From contig JASGCM010000008.1 in assembly GCA_030054175.1 (NCBI GenBank), forward strand, positions 62,001 through 126,000: 64,000 bases of DNA, in the 5' to 3' direction. Position 1 is the stretch's first letter; each line of letters begins with the position of its first letter. This stretch comes from Alphaproteobacteria bacterium. Lineage in GTDB: Bacteria; Pseudomonadota; Gammaproteobacteria; Burkholderiales; Burkholderiaceae_C. Positions 42,454 through 51,070 of the stretch are shown piece after piece. Both the position numbers and the translations under genes were made by a program. Below the pieces are notes generated by a model that was not told where the DNA came from, searched no databases, and worked only from the letters and a program-made list of their open reading frames with translations.

Positions 42454-43774
42454 TGAATCGCCCCGGATTTTGAGGAAGTTTCACACTTTGAGAAGATGGA
42501 GCCATGAGCAAGAAATCGAACTGTTTTCACCCGAGGTACTCGAACGCGCTGTCCGTATGGTGCTCGAACACCGCGGCGAGTACCCCTCCCTGTGGGCCAC
42601 CATTGAGTCCATTGCACCCAAGATCGGCTGCGTGCCGCAAACACTCAACGACTGGGTTCGCCAGCATGAAGTGGATGCTGGCATGCGCGATGGCGTCAGC
42701 TCTGATGAGCGAGCCCGCATAAGAGACCTTGAGCGCGAAGTCAAGGAGCTGCGCAAAGCCAACGAAATCCTCAAGCTGGCGAGTGCTTTTTTGCCCAGGC
42801 GAGCTCGACCGCCGACTGAAGTCTTGAGGTCGTTTGTCGACCAACACCGCGACACCCACGGGGTCGAGCCGATTTGCAAAGTGCTGCAAATCGCCCCGAC
42901 TGGCTATAGGTGCCATGCTGCTCGGAAACGCAAGCCCGAACTGCTTGGCGCCAGAGCTAAACGTGATGAAGCCCTGACGCCACAGATCCAAGCCGTCTGG
43001 CAGGCCAACATGCAAGTCTATGGGGCCGACAAAGTCTGGCACAAGATGAATCGTGAGGGCACCAAGGTAGCCCGCTGTACGGTCGAGCGACTCATGAAGC
43101 GCGTGGGATTGCACGGCGTTCGCAGGGGCAAGGTCGTGCGCACCACGGTGCCAGAAAAAGCAGCACCATGCCCGCTGGATCGGGTCAATCGCCAGTTCAA
43201 AGCAGACCGTCCGAACCAACTGTGGGTGTCGGACTTTACCTATGTCAGCACCTGGCAGGGCTGGCAATACGTGGCCTTTGTGATTGACGTGTTTGCCCGG
43301 CGCATCGTGTGCTGGCGCGTCAGCAGTTCCATGCGCACGGACTTTGTGTCATCGATGCGCTGGACCAGGCCCTGTTTGACAGGCAGCCCGAACGCTCTGA
43401 TGCCTTGATTTACCACTCAGACAGGGAGGCGCAATATGTTTCCATTCTCTATACCGAACGCCTTGCGCAGGCAGGGATAGAGCCCTCGGTCGGCAGCCGT
43501 GGCGACAGCTACGACAACGCCCTGGCCGAAACGATCAATGGGCTGTACAAAGCCGAATTGATCCACCGCCGTGCACCATGGAAAACCAAGGAAGCACTTG
43601 AGCTGGCGACCCTGGAATGGGTGGCTTGGTTCAACCACCACAGACTGCTCAGCTCGATTGGGTATATTCCACCGGCTGAAGCTGAGGTGAACTACTACCG
43701 GCAGCTAGCCGGGAAGATCGAGACCGAGGTCACAACTTAAACCAACTGGCCTCCACGAAATACGGGGCGATTCA
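42454..43774 (+). mobile_element. IS3-family element with terminal inverted repeats
   Basis: Terminal inverted repeats of 22 bp: TGAATCGCCCCGGATTTTGAGG at 42454-42475 against the complement of 43753-43774, about 19 matches. The element carries one transposase locus on the plus strand, broken by frameshifts. No clear target duplication is seen. Confidence 0.8.
42470..43740 (+). pseudogene. Frameshifted IS3-family transposase
   Basis: Two ORFs in different frames (to 43408 and from 43309) together encode one transposase: [20 protein letters not shown] (OrfA helix-turn-helix), [11 protein letters not shown], then the integrase core [20 protein letters not shown] and GDSYDNALAETINGLYK. A frame change is needed near 43347 (between MRTDFV and IDALDQALF). 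Another is needed near the start, since the natural ATGAGCAAGAA start is in a different frame. Confidence 0.82.
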
Positions 43775-44106
43775 TCACGCAGGATTTGGGGTGGATTTAA
43801 CGAGTCCAACTTGACGGACTGACTTCCAGGCTCCAGGGCGTCTGAAGCTTGTTCGCCGGGGAGGGAATTTCCATAATCAGTTCTGTTTAGACGGTGATGG
43901 CGCCAGTACTCCGGATTCCTGTCGGTCCATGCTTTCTGCGCACGCGACTGGTTGTCCCGGTAATCCGGGTCGGATTGAAGCTTGCTTTTTTGCCATTGCC
44001 GACGGCGCTCTTTCTGGCAGACGGGCTTGGAGCAGTACGCCTGGTTCGGTACCTGGGGGGCAGGGGTAAAGTGGATGCCACAGTGGGCGCAACTAAGCTT
44101 GGTCAT
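43775..44106 (-). pseudogene. Zinc-ribbon-like protein truncated by IS insertion
   Basis: The minus-strand frame from the ATG at 44106 reads SCAHCGIHFTPAP, then YCSKPVCQKERRRQW, a two-Cys-pair zinc ribbon, then DPDYRDNQSRAQKAW and NPEYWRHHR. This belongs to a widespread small family of unknown function, often found near transposases. The C-terminal end is replaced by the right end of the adjoining IS3 element at 43774, so the gene is cut short. Confidence 0.65.
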
Positions 44107-44445
44107 GGATGTTCTCCAGTCAGTTGAGGAACTGGAAACATCGCCCGATTGATGGGATGACGGAGGCCCCGAGGGGGAGTTGTTATATGTGGTTGATTGG
44201 CACTTGTGGATCTGGGTTCAATTCCTGAAACCGGATTTGAATTTGGGTCGGTGAAGAGTGCCGATGCAAATGTGTGCAAAACAGACATCATTGGGCTTGC
44301 ATAGACTTACCTCTGAGTGCCGAATCTGATGCGCTGCGAAAAAGATGGTGTTTTCCAACTTTACGAACTTGACAAATCAATCGTAATGATCCAAAATATC
44401 CCTCGTGAGTTGCAATAGAGCACCTCGTGAGCTGGAGAAGCACAC
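44107..44445. other. Non-coding stretch upstream of the nrdA fragment
   Basis: No supportable gene. It may contain the former promoter of nrdA, because the fragment that follows keeps its own start region. I see no clear NrdR box. Confidence 0.4.
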
Positions 44446-44600
44446 ATGTTGACTTTGAAAGAAACAGCCTTTTCGGAGCCTGCAGGCGAGAGCCAAGCAC
44501 TGGCCCATTACCAAATCATTCGCCGCAACGCCGCAGTGGTGCCGTTTGAGCCCAACAAAATTGCCCACGCTATGATGAGGGCGTTCATGGCGGTCCATGG
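44446..44600 (+). pseudogene. 5' fragment of ribonucleotide reductase alpha subunit (ATP-cone)
   Basis: The first ~50 residues (HYQIIRRNAAVVPFEPNKIA, then AMMRAFMAVHG) match the N-terminal ATP-cone of class Ia ribonucleoside-diphosphate reductase large subunits. GCTGGAGAAG precedes the ATG. After AVHG the homology stops and the frame runs into unrelated sequence (to 44802). This looks like the leftover of a recombination or insertion into nrdA; the full gene presumably exists elsewhere. Confidence 0.7.
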
Positions 44601-44826
44601 TGTCTATGCATTTGCTCGAAGCATTTGCAGTGGATGGCTTCACGGCTTTTGGCGCGCACTCAAGCCATCTAAGCTAGGTGCCCGGTCCGGCGATCGTTCA
44701 GCATGCCTTGATCGCCCAATTCACTTGATCCCACTGCAAGGCCAATCGAGGATGCAAGGATTTTTCGGTAGCAGCAAACCCGCTATGCGCAACGCACCTT
44801 AAACGGGTGTCTAAGACTCAATCGCC

Positions 44827-45297
44827 ATGAACACATTAACTTCCCCTTTTTCTGTTGCCTTTGACTCCTTCAGCACACGTCGCACCACCACAGCAGACCC
44901 ATATGCCACTGAGGCGCAGACTGCGGCGTTGCTGAGTCGTGGTGCGGATTACAGACGTCAACGAATCAATGCTTCGGACATGATTACCACCGATGAAGCC
45001 GCTGAACTAAGCGGGACGACTCGTGTCACGATCAACTCTTGGATCAAGAGTGGCCGTAGCATTGGTGTTGCGCATTTGCGTCGTGGTTTCAAGATGCCGA
45101 AATGGCAGTTTGAGCCCTATGTTTTCCCAGTGATTCAGTCACTGTCCGAAGCGTTGGGCACCACCGATGGGTGGCAAATGCTGTCGTTTTTGGAAACACC
45201 GCACGAAGCACTTGACGGACTGGCGCCACGCATTGCCCTGGAGCAGGGCGTGTCTGGCCAACGCATTGTTGACCTGGCAACAGCAGAAGGGCATTGA
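44827..45297 (+). CDS. Xre/MbcA/ParS-type antitoxin
   Basis: 156 residues. The middle (MITTDEAAELSGTTRVTINSWI) is a helix-turn-helix or excisionase-like DNA-binding segment. The C-terminal part (LSFLETPHEALDGLAPRIAL) is the conserved toxin-binding domain of antitoxins paired with RES toxins. The RES toxin gene starts 13 bases later. The protein would neutralise the toxin and repress the operon. Confidence 0.85.
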   Translation: MNTLTSPFSVAFDSFSTRRTTTADPYATEAQTAALLSRGADYRRQRINASDMITTDEAAELSGTTRVTINSWIKSGRSIGVAHLRRGFKMPKWQFEPYVFPVIQSLSEALGTTDGWQMLSFLETPHEALDGLAPRIALEQGVSGQRIVDLATAEGH

Positions 45298-45309
45298 GCT
45301 TGACTGCCC

Positions 45310-45891
45310 ATGAAATTCAAAGACCTTAACCCAACCATTATTGAACTTGCTGCCCCTTACATTTTTCACCGTATTCAGCTGATTCGGTCACGAACCACGA
45401 GCGTGCAAATCAATGGAGTGGCCATGCCGCCAGTCGGCTTGATGTATGGCCGTTATTGCTTACCGGATGAGCCCGTTGCTTATTTGGCCGACAGCCCGGA
45501 GACGGCGCTGTACGAGACACTGCTCAGGCGAGAGACGGTAAGCAGAAGCTTGTCGGAACTGCGTCGAAGGTGTCTGGTCGAATTTGTGACGACTGGCCCC
45601 TTGCGTCTTGCCGATTTGCGTGGTTTGGCTGAGCCATACCCTGTGCTGCAGTCGCTTCGCGTGGCACAAACACAGGAACTGGCGACCGACTGCAGAGCCA
45701 TGAATTTGAATGGGATGGTCTACGCTTCAGCCCAGCACCCGCATCACACATGCATCGCTTTGTTCCAGTCGGGCATCAATCAGTTGAGTAAGCGTAACTC
45801 CCAGCGACTCATCAACCCTGGCACCAACCGCATGCTGCATGTCTTGCACACCGCGCTGTGGCGATCTGGTGTCCCGTTGGATGAGAGTTGA
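45310..45891 (+). CDS. RES-domain toxin
   Basis: 193 residues with the RES-domain layout: an early Arg in FHRIQLIR, GRYCLPDEP, AYLADSPETALYETLLR with the conserved Glu, and GMVYASAQHP with the conserved Ser. RES toxins degrade or modify NAD+ by an ADP-ribosyltransferase-like fold. The paired antitoxin lies directly upstream, so this is a type II toxin-antitoxin module stranded among IS elements. Confidence 0.87.
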   Translation: MKFKDLNPTIIELAAPYIFHRIQLIRSRTTSVQINGVAMPPVGLMYGRYCLPDEPVAYLADSPETALYETLLRRETVSRSLSELRRRCLVEFVTTGPLRLADLRGLAEPYPVLQSLRVAQTQELATDCRAMNLNGMVYASAQHPHHTCIALFQSGINQLSKRNSQRLINPGTNRMLHVLHTALWRSGVPLDES

Positions 45892-45955
45892 GACAGCCCA
45901 TCACTTTTTGATGTGCATTCCGCAGAACTATGAATCTTATTTTGAGGATTTCAAA

Positions 45956-46243
45956 ATGATTATTGAAAGAGCAATTCAAAATCGCCGTCTGTTGGCGTTT
46001 ACTTACGATGGTTTTTCTCGCACGGTTGAGCCGCACACCTGTGGAATTGATTCCAAGGGACACAAAGCACTGCGAGCATTCCAAGTTGGTGGTGGAAGTG
46101 AATCCGGGGAATACATCGGATGGAAAATGTTCCATGTCGATGAAATTTTCGGCTTGTCTGAGTTGCCACGGTCTTTCGATGGTCCACGCCCTGGTTTCAA
46201 AAGAGGTGACATCGCCTTCAGGGCTATCACTGCAGAGCTTTGA
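45956..46243 (+). CDS. Short WYL-like domain protein
   Basis: 95 residues from the ATG at 45956 with GAGG upstream; the ORF-track version extends back into the toxin gene. The sequence (IERAIQNRRLLAFTYDGFSR, EPHTCGIDSKGHKALRAF) resembles the WYL fold that senses ligands or nucleotides in regulators, but there is no DNA-binding domain. It lies 65 bp after the RES toxin gene and could be a third gene of that operon. Function unknown. Confidence 0.65.
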   Translation: MIIERAIQNRRLLAFTYDGFSRTVEPHTCGIDSKGHKALRAFQVGGGSESGEYIGWKMFHVDEIFGLSELPRSFDGPRPGFKRGDIAFRAITAEL

Positions 46244-46936
46244 TCTCATCCGTTCGGTCCGGTCAAAATCTCTTCCTCGCGTTCACGCTCTGGTACTCGC
46301 TAGCATGATTGAATGCGAATAGAAAGTTCCTGAGTGGTGAACCATCCACCACCATATACGGGGGACAGATTTTCTCTGTCCCCCTTTTTCTTTCCCGGAA
46401 GGCACTGTTTCTGCGGGCTTTCGCGTTTTGCCTTGCGGACGCGACGGGTCAGATTTCCCTGGCTTTTGTCCTCAGAGAGCAAATTTCTCTCTTTTTTCTC
46501 TGTTGGCTTGTGGACGTGTCCATGAGTTGAGGCCAGTATTCATGCGGGTTTCATGGATTCGGTTGGACCTTGCCGCTGCATGAGCATTGTGGATGTGAAC
46601 TTTTTGAAGACGTCCAAATGCAGCTAGGAGGCCACCACTGAATCATCAGATGTTCTGCAGCAGTCGGTCAGAAAATACATTGAGTCAATCGCTGGTCTAG
46701 GCTGGGGGCGGTCGGTCAGGTTTGGCCGCTCAATGCCGACGGTCGCCGATACCTGACATTGGCCGACGCGCCGGGTGAGCAACTGCGATGACCAAAGGCG
46801 AACTCTGCAACCCCACGAATAGTTTGGTGCACATCACGACTGGCCGTCTTCCTTTGCGAACTGGAGTTATTCCAAAGGGAAATAAAGTATTTTTGGATGA
46901 GATTGACATCGATGATGATGGCACCGCGCAGCAGAC
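46244..46936. other. Intergenic stretch with no supported gene
   Basis: Apart from one strong terminator I find only short unsupported ORFs. The 46700-46930 part resembles decayed repetitive sequence; the ORF at 46788-46982 runs into the IS end and is not credible. Confidence 0.5.
46360..46390 (+). terminator. Strong terminator-like hairpin
   Basis: GGGGGACAG, a 7-base loop and CTGTCCCCC form a perfect 9-bp stem followed by five T. It lies 117 bp after the WYL-like gene and would end the toxin-antitoxin operon. Confidence 0.75.
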
Positions 46937-46966
46937 TTGGCATTCCCCCAAATCAGTAGACACTTT

Positions 46967-47830
46967 TCATAGCGCAGTTTGACGCTGGCGCTCGAACTCA
47001 TGGGGGCTGAGTTGATCGAGATGCTTGTGGCGTCGCACTCGATTGTAGAAACCCTCGATGTAATCGAAGATTTCTGACTTGGCTTCAGCCCTTGTTTGGT
47101 AAATCCGTTTTTTGATCTGCTCGCTCTTCAAGCTGCTGAAGAACGACTCAGCCACAGCGTTATCCCAACAGTTGCCCCGACGGCTCATGCTGGGGCTCAA
47201 CCGGTTGTCTTTGCACCAGCGATTGAACTCGTCACTGCCAAATTGACTGCCCTGATCCGAATGGATGATCACAGAATCCTTTGGTTTTCTGCGCCAAACC
47301 GCCATCGTCAGTGCATCCAGCACCAAACTCGTCTGCATTCGTGCGCCCATACTCCAGCCAACGACCGCACGCGAGTGCAAATCCAGCACGGCAGCCAAAT
47401 ATAACCAGCCCTCATGCGTGCGGATGTAGGTGATATCCGTGACCCAAGCGTGGTCTGGCTCATCGTGCTGAAATTGACGCTCCAATTGATTGGGAGCCAC
47501 TTGCGCAGGCTTGCCCACCTTGTACCTGGGTCTCTTGTACCCCCGTACCGATTTGATCTGCGCTGCGCGCATCAACCGGGCAACACGGTTTTCGCTACAC
47601 GCCACACCCGCCTCCTTGAGATCAAAGAAGATGCGAGGACTGCCGTAGATGCCCATGCTTTGGTCGTAGAACTCACGAATCTGCGTGGTCAACTTTTCAT
47701 TGGCCTTGGCCCTTGGAGAGAGCGGCTCACGCAGCCAAGCGTAATAGCCGCTGCGGTGCACCTTAAGAACACGGCACATACTGGTCAGACGAAACTCGCG
47801 CTGGTGTACCTGCATGAACGCGTACTTCAC
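46967..47830 (-). CDS. IS3-family transposase OrfB (DDE integrase core)
   Basis: 287 residues with the DDE core: WVTDITYIRT (first Asp), IIHSDQGSQFGSDEFN (second Asp) and CWDNAVAESFFSSLKSE (Glu). The GTG start overlaps the OrfA stop. The real transposase is probably the OrfAB fusion made by -1 frameshifting at the A6G run near 47861-47868. No disabling mutation seen. Confidence 0.9.
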   Translation of the reverse strand: MKYAFMQVHQREFRLTSMCRVLKVHRSGYYAWLREPLSPRAKANEKLTTQIREFYDQSMGIYGSPRIFFDLKEAGVACSENRVARLMRAAQIKSVRGYKRPRYKVGKPAQVAPNQLERQFQHDEPDHAWVTDITYIRTHEGWLYLAAVLDLHSRAVVGWSMGARMQTSLVLDALTMAVWRRKPKDSVIIHSDQGSQFGSDEFNRWCKDNRLSPSMSRRGNCWDNAVAESFFSSLKSEQIKKRIYQTRAEAKSEIFDYIEGFYNRVRRHKHLDQLSPHEFERQRQTAL

Positions 47831-48114
47831 CCGGACTGCTTGGCAAAGTACGCTGCGGCCTTTTTTAAGATGTCGCGCTCCTCTGTTGTTCGCCTGAGTT
47901 CAGCCTTGAGCTTGGTCATCTCAGCTTGCAGCGCTTTGAGGTCGCTTGACTGGGGTGCGTCTGATTTCTTGAACTTGTTGACCCAGCTGTACAGAACCCC
48001 CTCCGGAATTCCCAGCCGCTTGGCCACATCGACGACGGCATGACCTTTATCGATGACTTGTTTGACCGCCTCGGACTTGAACTCGGCGGCATATTTCGTT
48101 CGTTGCATTTGCAT
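47827..48114 (-). CDS. IS3-family transposase OrfA (helix-turn-helix)
   Basis: 95 residues: YAAEFKSEAVKQVIDKGHAV, then VDVAKRLGIPEGVLYSWV, the helix-turn-helix, then a leucine-zipper-like ALQAEMTKLKAELRRTTEER. It binds the element ends and, fused to OrfB by frameshifting, forms the active transposase. Confidence 0.9.
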   Translation of the reverse strand: MQMQRTKYAAEFKSEAVKQVIDKGHAVVDVAKRLGIPEGVLYSWVNKFKKSDAPQSSDLKALQAEMTKLKAELRRTTEERDILKKAAAYFAKQSG

Positions 48115-48205
48115 GGCTCCAATTCAGTTTTGACATCATTATTTGTCTACTAATTTGGGGGAATGCCAATGTAATGAATTACCATTGCAAGAAGATGAAT
48201 TCATG

Positions 48206-48229
48206 CAGGATCAATTTCTATTGATCCTG
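48206..48229. promoter_or_regulatory. Perfect 10-bp inverted repeat upstream of the DUF1636 gene
   Basis: CAGGATCAAT-TTCT-ATTGATCCTG. It lies about 75 bp before the DUF1636 ATG and has no T-run after it, so it is more like an operator or RNA hairpin than a terminator. Confidence 0.5.
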
Positions 48230-48302
48230 ACTTTCCTTAATGGCAAGAGCTATTTGAGATGCTGAGAACAAATGCAAAAGCGCTGACTGGGTTAGAACTG
48301 TA

Positions 48303-48668
48303 ATGACAACCGAAATCCTAGTGTGCATCACATGTCAACCGCCTGAACTGTCCCGAGATGATCCAAGAGAGGGGCAGCGCTTGTTTGAGACACTAAGGGA
48401 CAAGGCGTTTGAAGAGGAGCCCCCCTTTTCTGTCCGGCCTGTTGAATGCATGAGTGGCTGCTCTCATGCCTGCACGGTGGCTTTTCAGGCCAAAGGCAAG
48501 ACGAAGTATTTGTTCGGTGAGTTGAAGCCCGACAGGGAGACAGTAGAACAAATTCTCAAATGTGCAGAACTCCACAGCGAAGACCCCCATGGTGTGATGC
48601 CATGGTCTAGTCGGCCTGCGCTCTTCCAAAAAGGGTTGATCGCCCGACTGCCAGAGGTTTTAGACTGA
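48303..48668 (+). CDS. DUF1636 family metal-binding protein of the cobalamin locus
   Basis: 121 residues with the (2Fe-2S)-ferredoxin-like Cys pattern of DUF1636: VCITCQ at the N-terminus and ECMSGCSHACTVAF in the middle. Family members are commonly encoded beside cobalamin biosynthesis or cobW-type genes. Here it lies just upstream of the cobalamin riboswitch and btuB. A role in cobalt or corrinoid metabolism is inferred from that context; no activity can be deduced. Confidence 0.78.
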   Translation: MTTEILVCITCQPPELSRDDPREGQRLFETLRDKAFEEEPPFSVRPVECMSGCSHACTVAFQAKGKTKYLFGELKPDRETVEQILKCAELHSEDPHGVMPWSSRPALFQKGLIARLPEVLD

Positions 48669-48675
48669 TAGAACG

Positions 48676-48897
48676 ATGTACCAAGAAAAATACATTCTTC
48701 TGGGCAAGTTTGCGCCAAATGATTGGCGACCAATAGGAGCCATTTATGACGAGCTCAGAGGTATGAGCTTCACCTATGACAGCTATGAAGAAGCGAACAT
48801 GGCGCTTCGTGATCTTAAAAACTTATTAAAAACTTACAAAAAGCAAAGGAAAGTTCCGCTGACGATTCGAGCCGAATCGTTTGATTACGGTCCCTAA
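48676..48897 (+). CDS. Small conserved-looking protein, function unknown
   Basis: 73 residues (MYQEKYILLGKFAPNDWRPI start, ends RAESFDYGP), mostly polar, no membrane segment or Cys. It begins seven bases after the DUF1636 stop, with only a weak ribosome site, and is probably co-transcribed with it. I do not recognise the family. Confidence 0.5.
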   Translation: MYQEKYILLGKFAPNDWRPIGAIYDELRGMSFTYDSYEEANMALRDLKNLLKTYKKQRKVPLTIRAESFDYGP

Positions 48898-48927
48898 GCA
48901 CGCATCCGTCTGGTAGACTCTTGAATG

Positions 48928-49115
48928 TTATAGGTGCTTTGATTGCCCATGCAGTCAAAGTTAAACGGGAAAGCGGTGAGTTTCTCTTCAAGAGAAGCAA
49001 AGCCGATGCTGCCCCCGCAACGGTAAGTAAGTGCGGGCGTACCAATATGCCACTGGGTTCAGACCTGGGAAGGCGGTGCGTCAAAACTTACAAGCCCGGA
49101 TACCGGCCTATGGCA
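48928..49115 (+). ncRNA. Cobalamin (adenosylcobalamin) riboswitch
   Basis: Contains the conserved elements in order: ATAGGTGCTTTGAT at the 5' side, TTAAACGGGAAAGC, GATGCTGCCCCCGCAACGG, GCCACTGGG, CAGACCTGGGAAGG and the B12-box-like AAGCCCGGATACCGGCC. The arrangement matches cobalamin riboswitches placed before btuB. Binding would lower expression of btuB and the downstream operon. A short TGCAC/GTGCA hairpin between it and the btuB start may be part of the expression platform. Confidence 0.92.
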
Positions 49116-49225
49116 TCACCGAAGTGCTACGGGGTGTGGCTGGGCCATTAATGGTTCGTATGAATGCTCCCTGCACTTTTTTTGTGCAATACGACTGCGG
49201 GTGCGCTTAGTCGTTAGGAGATTTT

Positions 49226-51064
49226 ATGAAACCACGTCTTACGCTGGTGGCAGCTTCGCTGTCAGCCATTTTTGCTTCACAAACTTTTGCCCAAACGGCA
49301 GCGACCCTTGATCCTGTCGTTGTTACAGCTACACGTACCGCTGTATCACTGACTGAAGTGTTAGCTGATGTCAGCATTGTTGACCGCGACCAGATTGAAC
49401 GTAGCGGCGCTGCATCCGTGTCCGATGTATTGGCTCGTCTTCCCGGTATCACAATCAGCCAAACTGGTGGTCCGGCATCTACAACTGGTGTTTTCATTCG
49501 TGGCGCAGAGAGTCGTTTTACAGCTGTATTTGTTGACGGTGTGCGTATTGACTCGCAATCGACTGGCGGCGCTACTTGGGAATCCATCCCGCTGGCTCAA
49601 GTGGAGCGAATCGAGGTACTGCGAGGGCCTGCTGCAGCTGTGTATGGCTCTGATGCCATGGCAGGAGTAGTTCAGATTTTCACTCGCGATGGGGAGCCGG
49701 GATTTCATCCCTCTATTCGAGTTGGCATTGGCTCGTACAACACTCGTGAAATTAGTACCTCTTTGCGGGGTGGTGAAGGTAATGTGACTTACGCCCTGGG
49801 GCTGGCGGAAGATAAAAGTGATGGCTTCGACGCCCAGCCAAACGGAACAAATCATGACCGTGATGGCTATCGCAATAGATCTTTTTCTGGTCGATTGGGT
49901 TGGAAAGTGCAGCCAGGTCAAAAGCTAGAGCTGACAGTTTTGGACAATGATCAAAAAGTGGGTTACGACGGTTATGGTTCAGTGCCGCCTCAAAACGATA
50001 TTGCCAAGCATCATTTGCAAACAGTTGGTGTCAACTGGTCATCTCGCTGGAGTGATGATTGGTCTACTCGATTGGGCATGACCAAGGGAACAGATCGATA
50101 TGAAACAACACCTTCTGTTTACCTGACAGAAACGCAGGTTACGACCTATTTGTTTCACAATGAGTTGCGTCTGGCCTCAGGATTGTTGACTGCCGACCTG
50201 GAGCGAAGAGAAGATGAGCTTCAGAACTCGAGCACTCGTCCTAGCGCTAATACAAATCGCAGTCAAAATGCGGTCGCCCTAGGATACGGTATCAAGTTAG
50301 GTGATCATTCGCTGCAAGCCAATGCACGTCATGACGAAGACAGTGAATTTGGTGGAAAGTCTACGAGCGCTCTTGCTTATGGATACGCCATCAGCCCAAC
50401 GCTCAGAGCGACAGCTTCAACGGGCACGGCCTTTCGCGTACCTACGTTGTTCCAGCGCTTCAGCATTTATGGCACATCTAATCTGAAGGCTGAGACGTCC
50501 AATAACCATGAGATTGGACTTCGCTGGTTGTCCGGTGAAAACCGTGCTTCAGTGGTTGTGTACCACAACGATGTGGACAATCTGATCAATTATGTCAGTG
50601 GCCCTGGTACATGTATCAACGGTGTCGGCGCATACGCGGGATGCTATGGCAATACGGGTCATGCGCGCATGACGGGGACCACGATTTCGGGTGGAACTCG
50701 GGTTGGCAATGTCAATCTTGGCGCCTCGGTCGATTGGATGGCCCCCCAAAATCTGGATACCGGAAAAGTCCTCGCACGCCGCGCGCGTAATCAAGCCATG
50801 TTGACGGCTGACGCGCCTCTTGCTGATTGGCGAGTTGCAGGCGAGTTGCAGTACGTGGGAGAGCGTTTTGACAATGCCTCGAACACTACCCGACTGGCCT
50901 CATATAACTTGATCAACGTTTCGGCCAGTAAGCAAATTGACCGTGACTGGAAATTGCTGGCCAAGCTCAACAACCTCAATGACAAGAATTATGTTCTGGC
51001 CAATGGCTATGCCACGCCTGGTCGCACGTTCTATCTGGGGTTGACTTGGGCCCCGCAAAAATAA
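49226..51064 (+). CDS. btuB: TonB-dependent outer-membrane cobalamin receptor
   Basis: 612 residues. A signal peptide ends near ASQTFA-QT, then a TonB box (DPVVVTATR). A plug domain follows (ADVSIVDRDQIERSGAASVS, GVFIRGAESRFTAVFVDGVR, VERIEVLRGPAAAVYGSDAM), and then a beta-barrel ending in FYLGLTWAPQK with an aromatic-rich last strand. It imports cobalamin or other corrinoids across the outer membrane with TonB energy. AGGAG precedes the ATG. Position right after the riboswitch and before cobalamin genes supports the B12 assignment over a siderophore receptor. Confidence 0.93.
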   Translation: MKPRLTLVAASLSAIFASQTFAQTAATLDPVVVTATRTAVSLTEVLADVSIVDRDQIERSGAASVSDVLARLPGITISQTGGPASTTGVFIRGAESRFTAVFVDGVRIDSQSTGGATWESIPLAQVERIEVLRGPAAAVYGSDAMAGVVQIFTRDGEPGFHPSIRVGIGSYNTREISTSLRGGEGNVTYALGLAEDKSDGFDAQPNGTNHDRDGYRNRSFSGRLGWKVQPGQKLELTVLDNDQKVGYDGYGSVPPQNDIAKHHLQTVGVNWSSRWSDDWSTRLGMTKGTDRYETTPSVYLTETQVTTYLFHNELRLASGLLTADLERREDELQNSSTRPSANTNRSQNAVALGYGIKLGDHSLQANARHDEDSEFGGKSTSALAYGYAISPTLRATASTGTAFRVPTLFQRFSIYGTSNLKAETSNNHEIGLRWLSGENRASVVVYHNDVDNLINYVSGPGTCINGVGAYAGCYGNTGHARMTGTTISGGTRVGNVNLGASVDWMAPQNLDTGKVLARRARNQAMLTADAPLADWRVAGELQYVGERFDNASNTTRLASYNLINVSASKQIDRDWKLLAKLNNLNDKNYVLANGYATPGRTFYLGLTWAPQK

Positions 51065-51070
51065 GGGCTC

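Larger units (their letters stand above)
46937..48169 (-). mobile_element. Intact IS3-family element
   Basis: Near-perfect terminal inverted repeats of 26 bp: TTGGCATTCCCCCAAATC + AGTAGACA on the left against the complement on the right, one mismatch. The ends are at 46937 and 48169. Both transposase frames are open. No clear target-site duplication is visible. Confidence 0.9.

Noticed and set aside
46788-46982. 64-residue ORF next to the intact IS
   Set aside because: It runs into the IS inverted repeat, has no clear ribosome site and no recognisable family.
48900-49150. tRNA-like sequence before btuB
   Set aside because: The conserved blocks are those of the cobalamin riboswitch; no cloverleaf or TTC-loop pattern fits.
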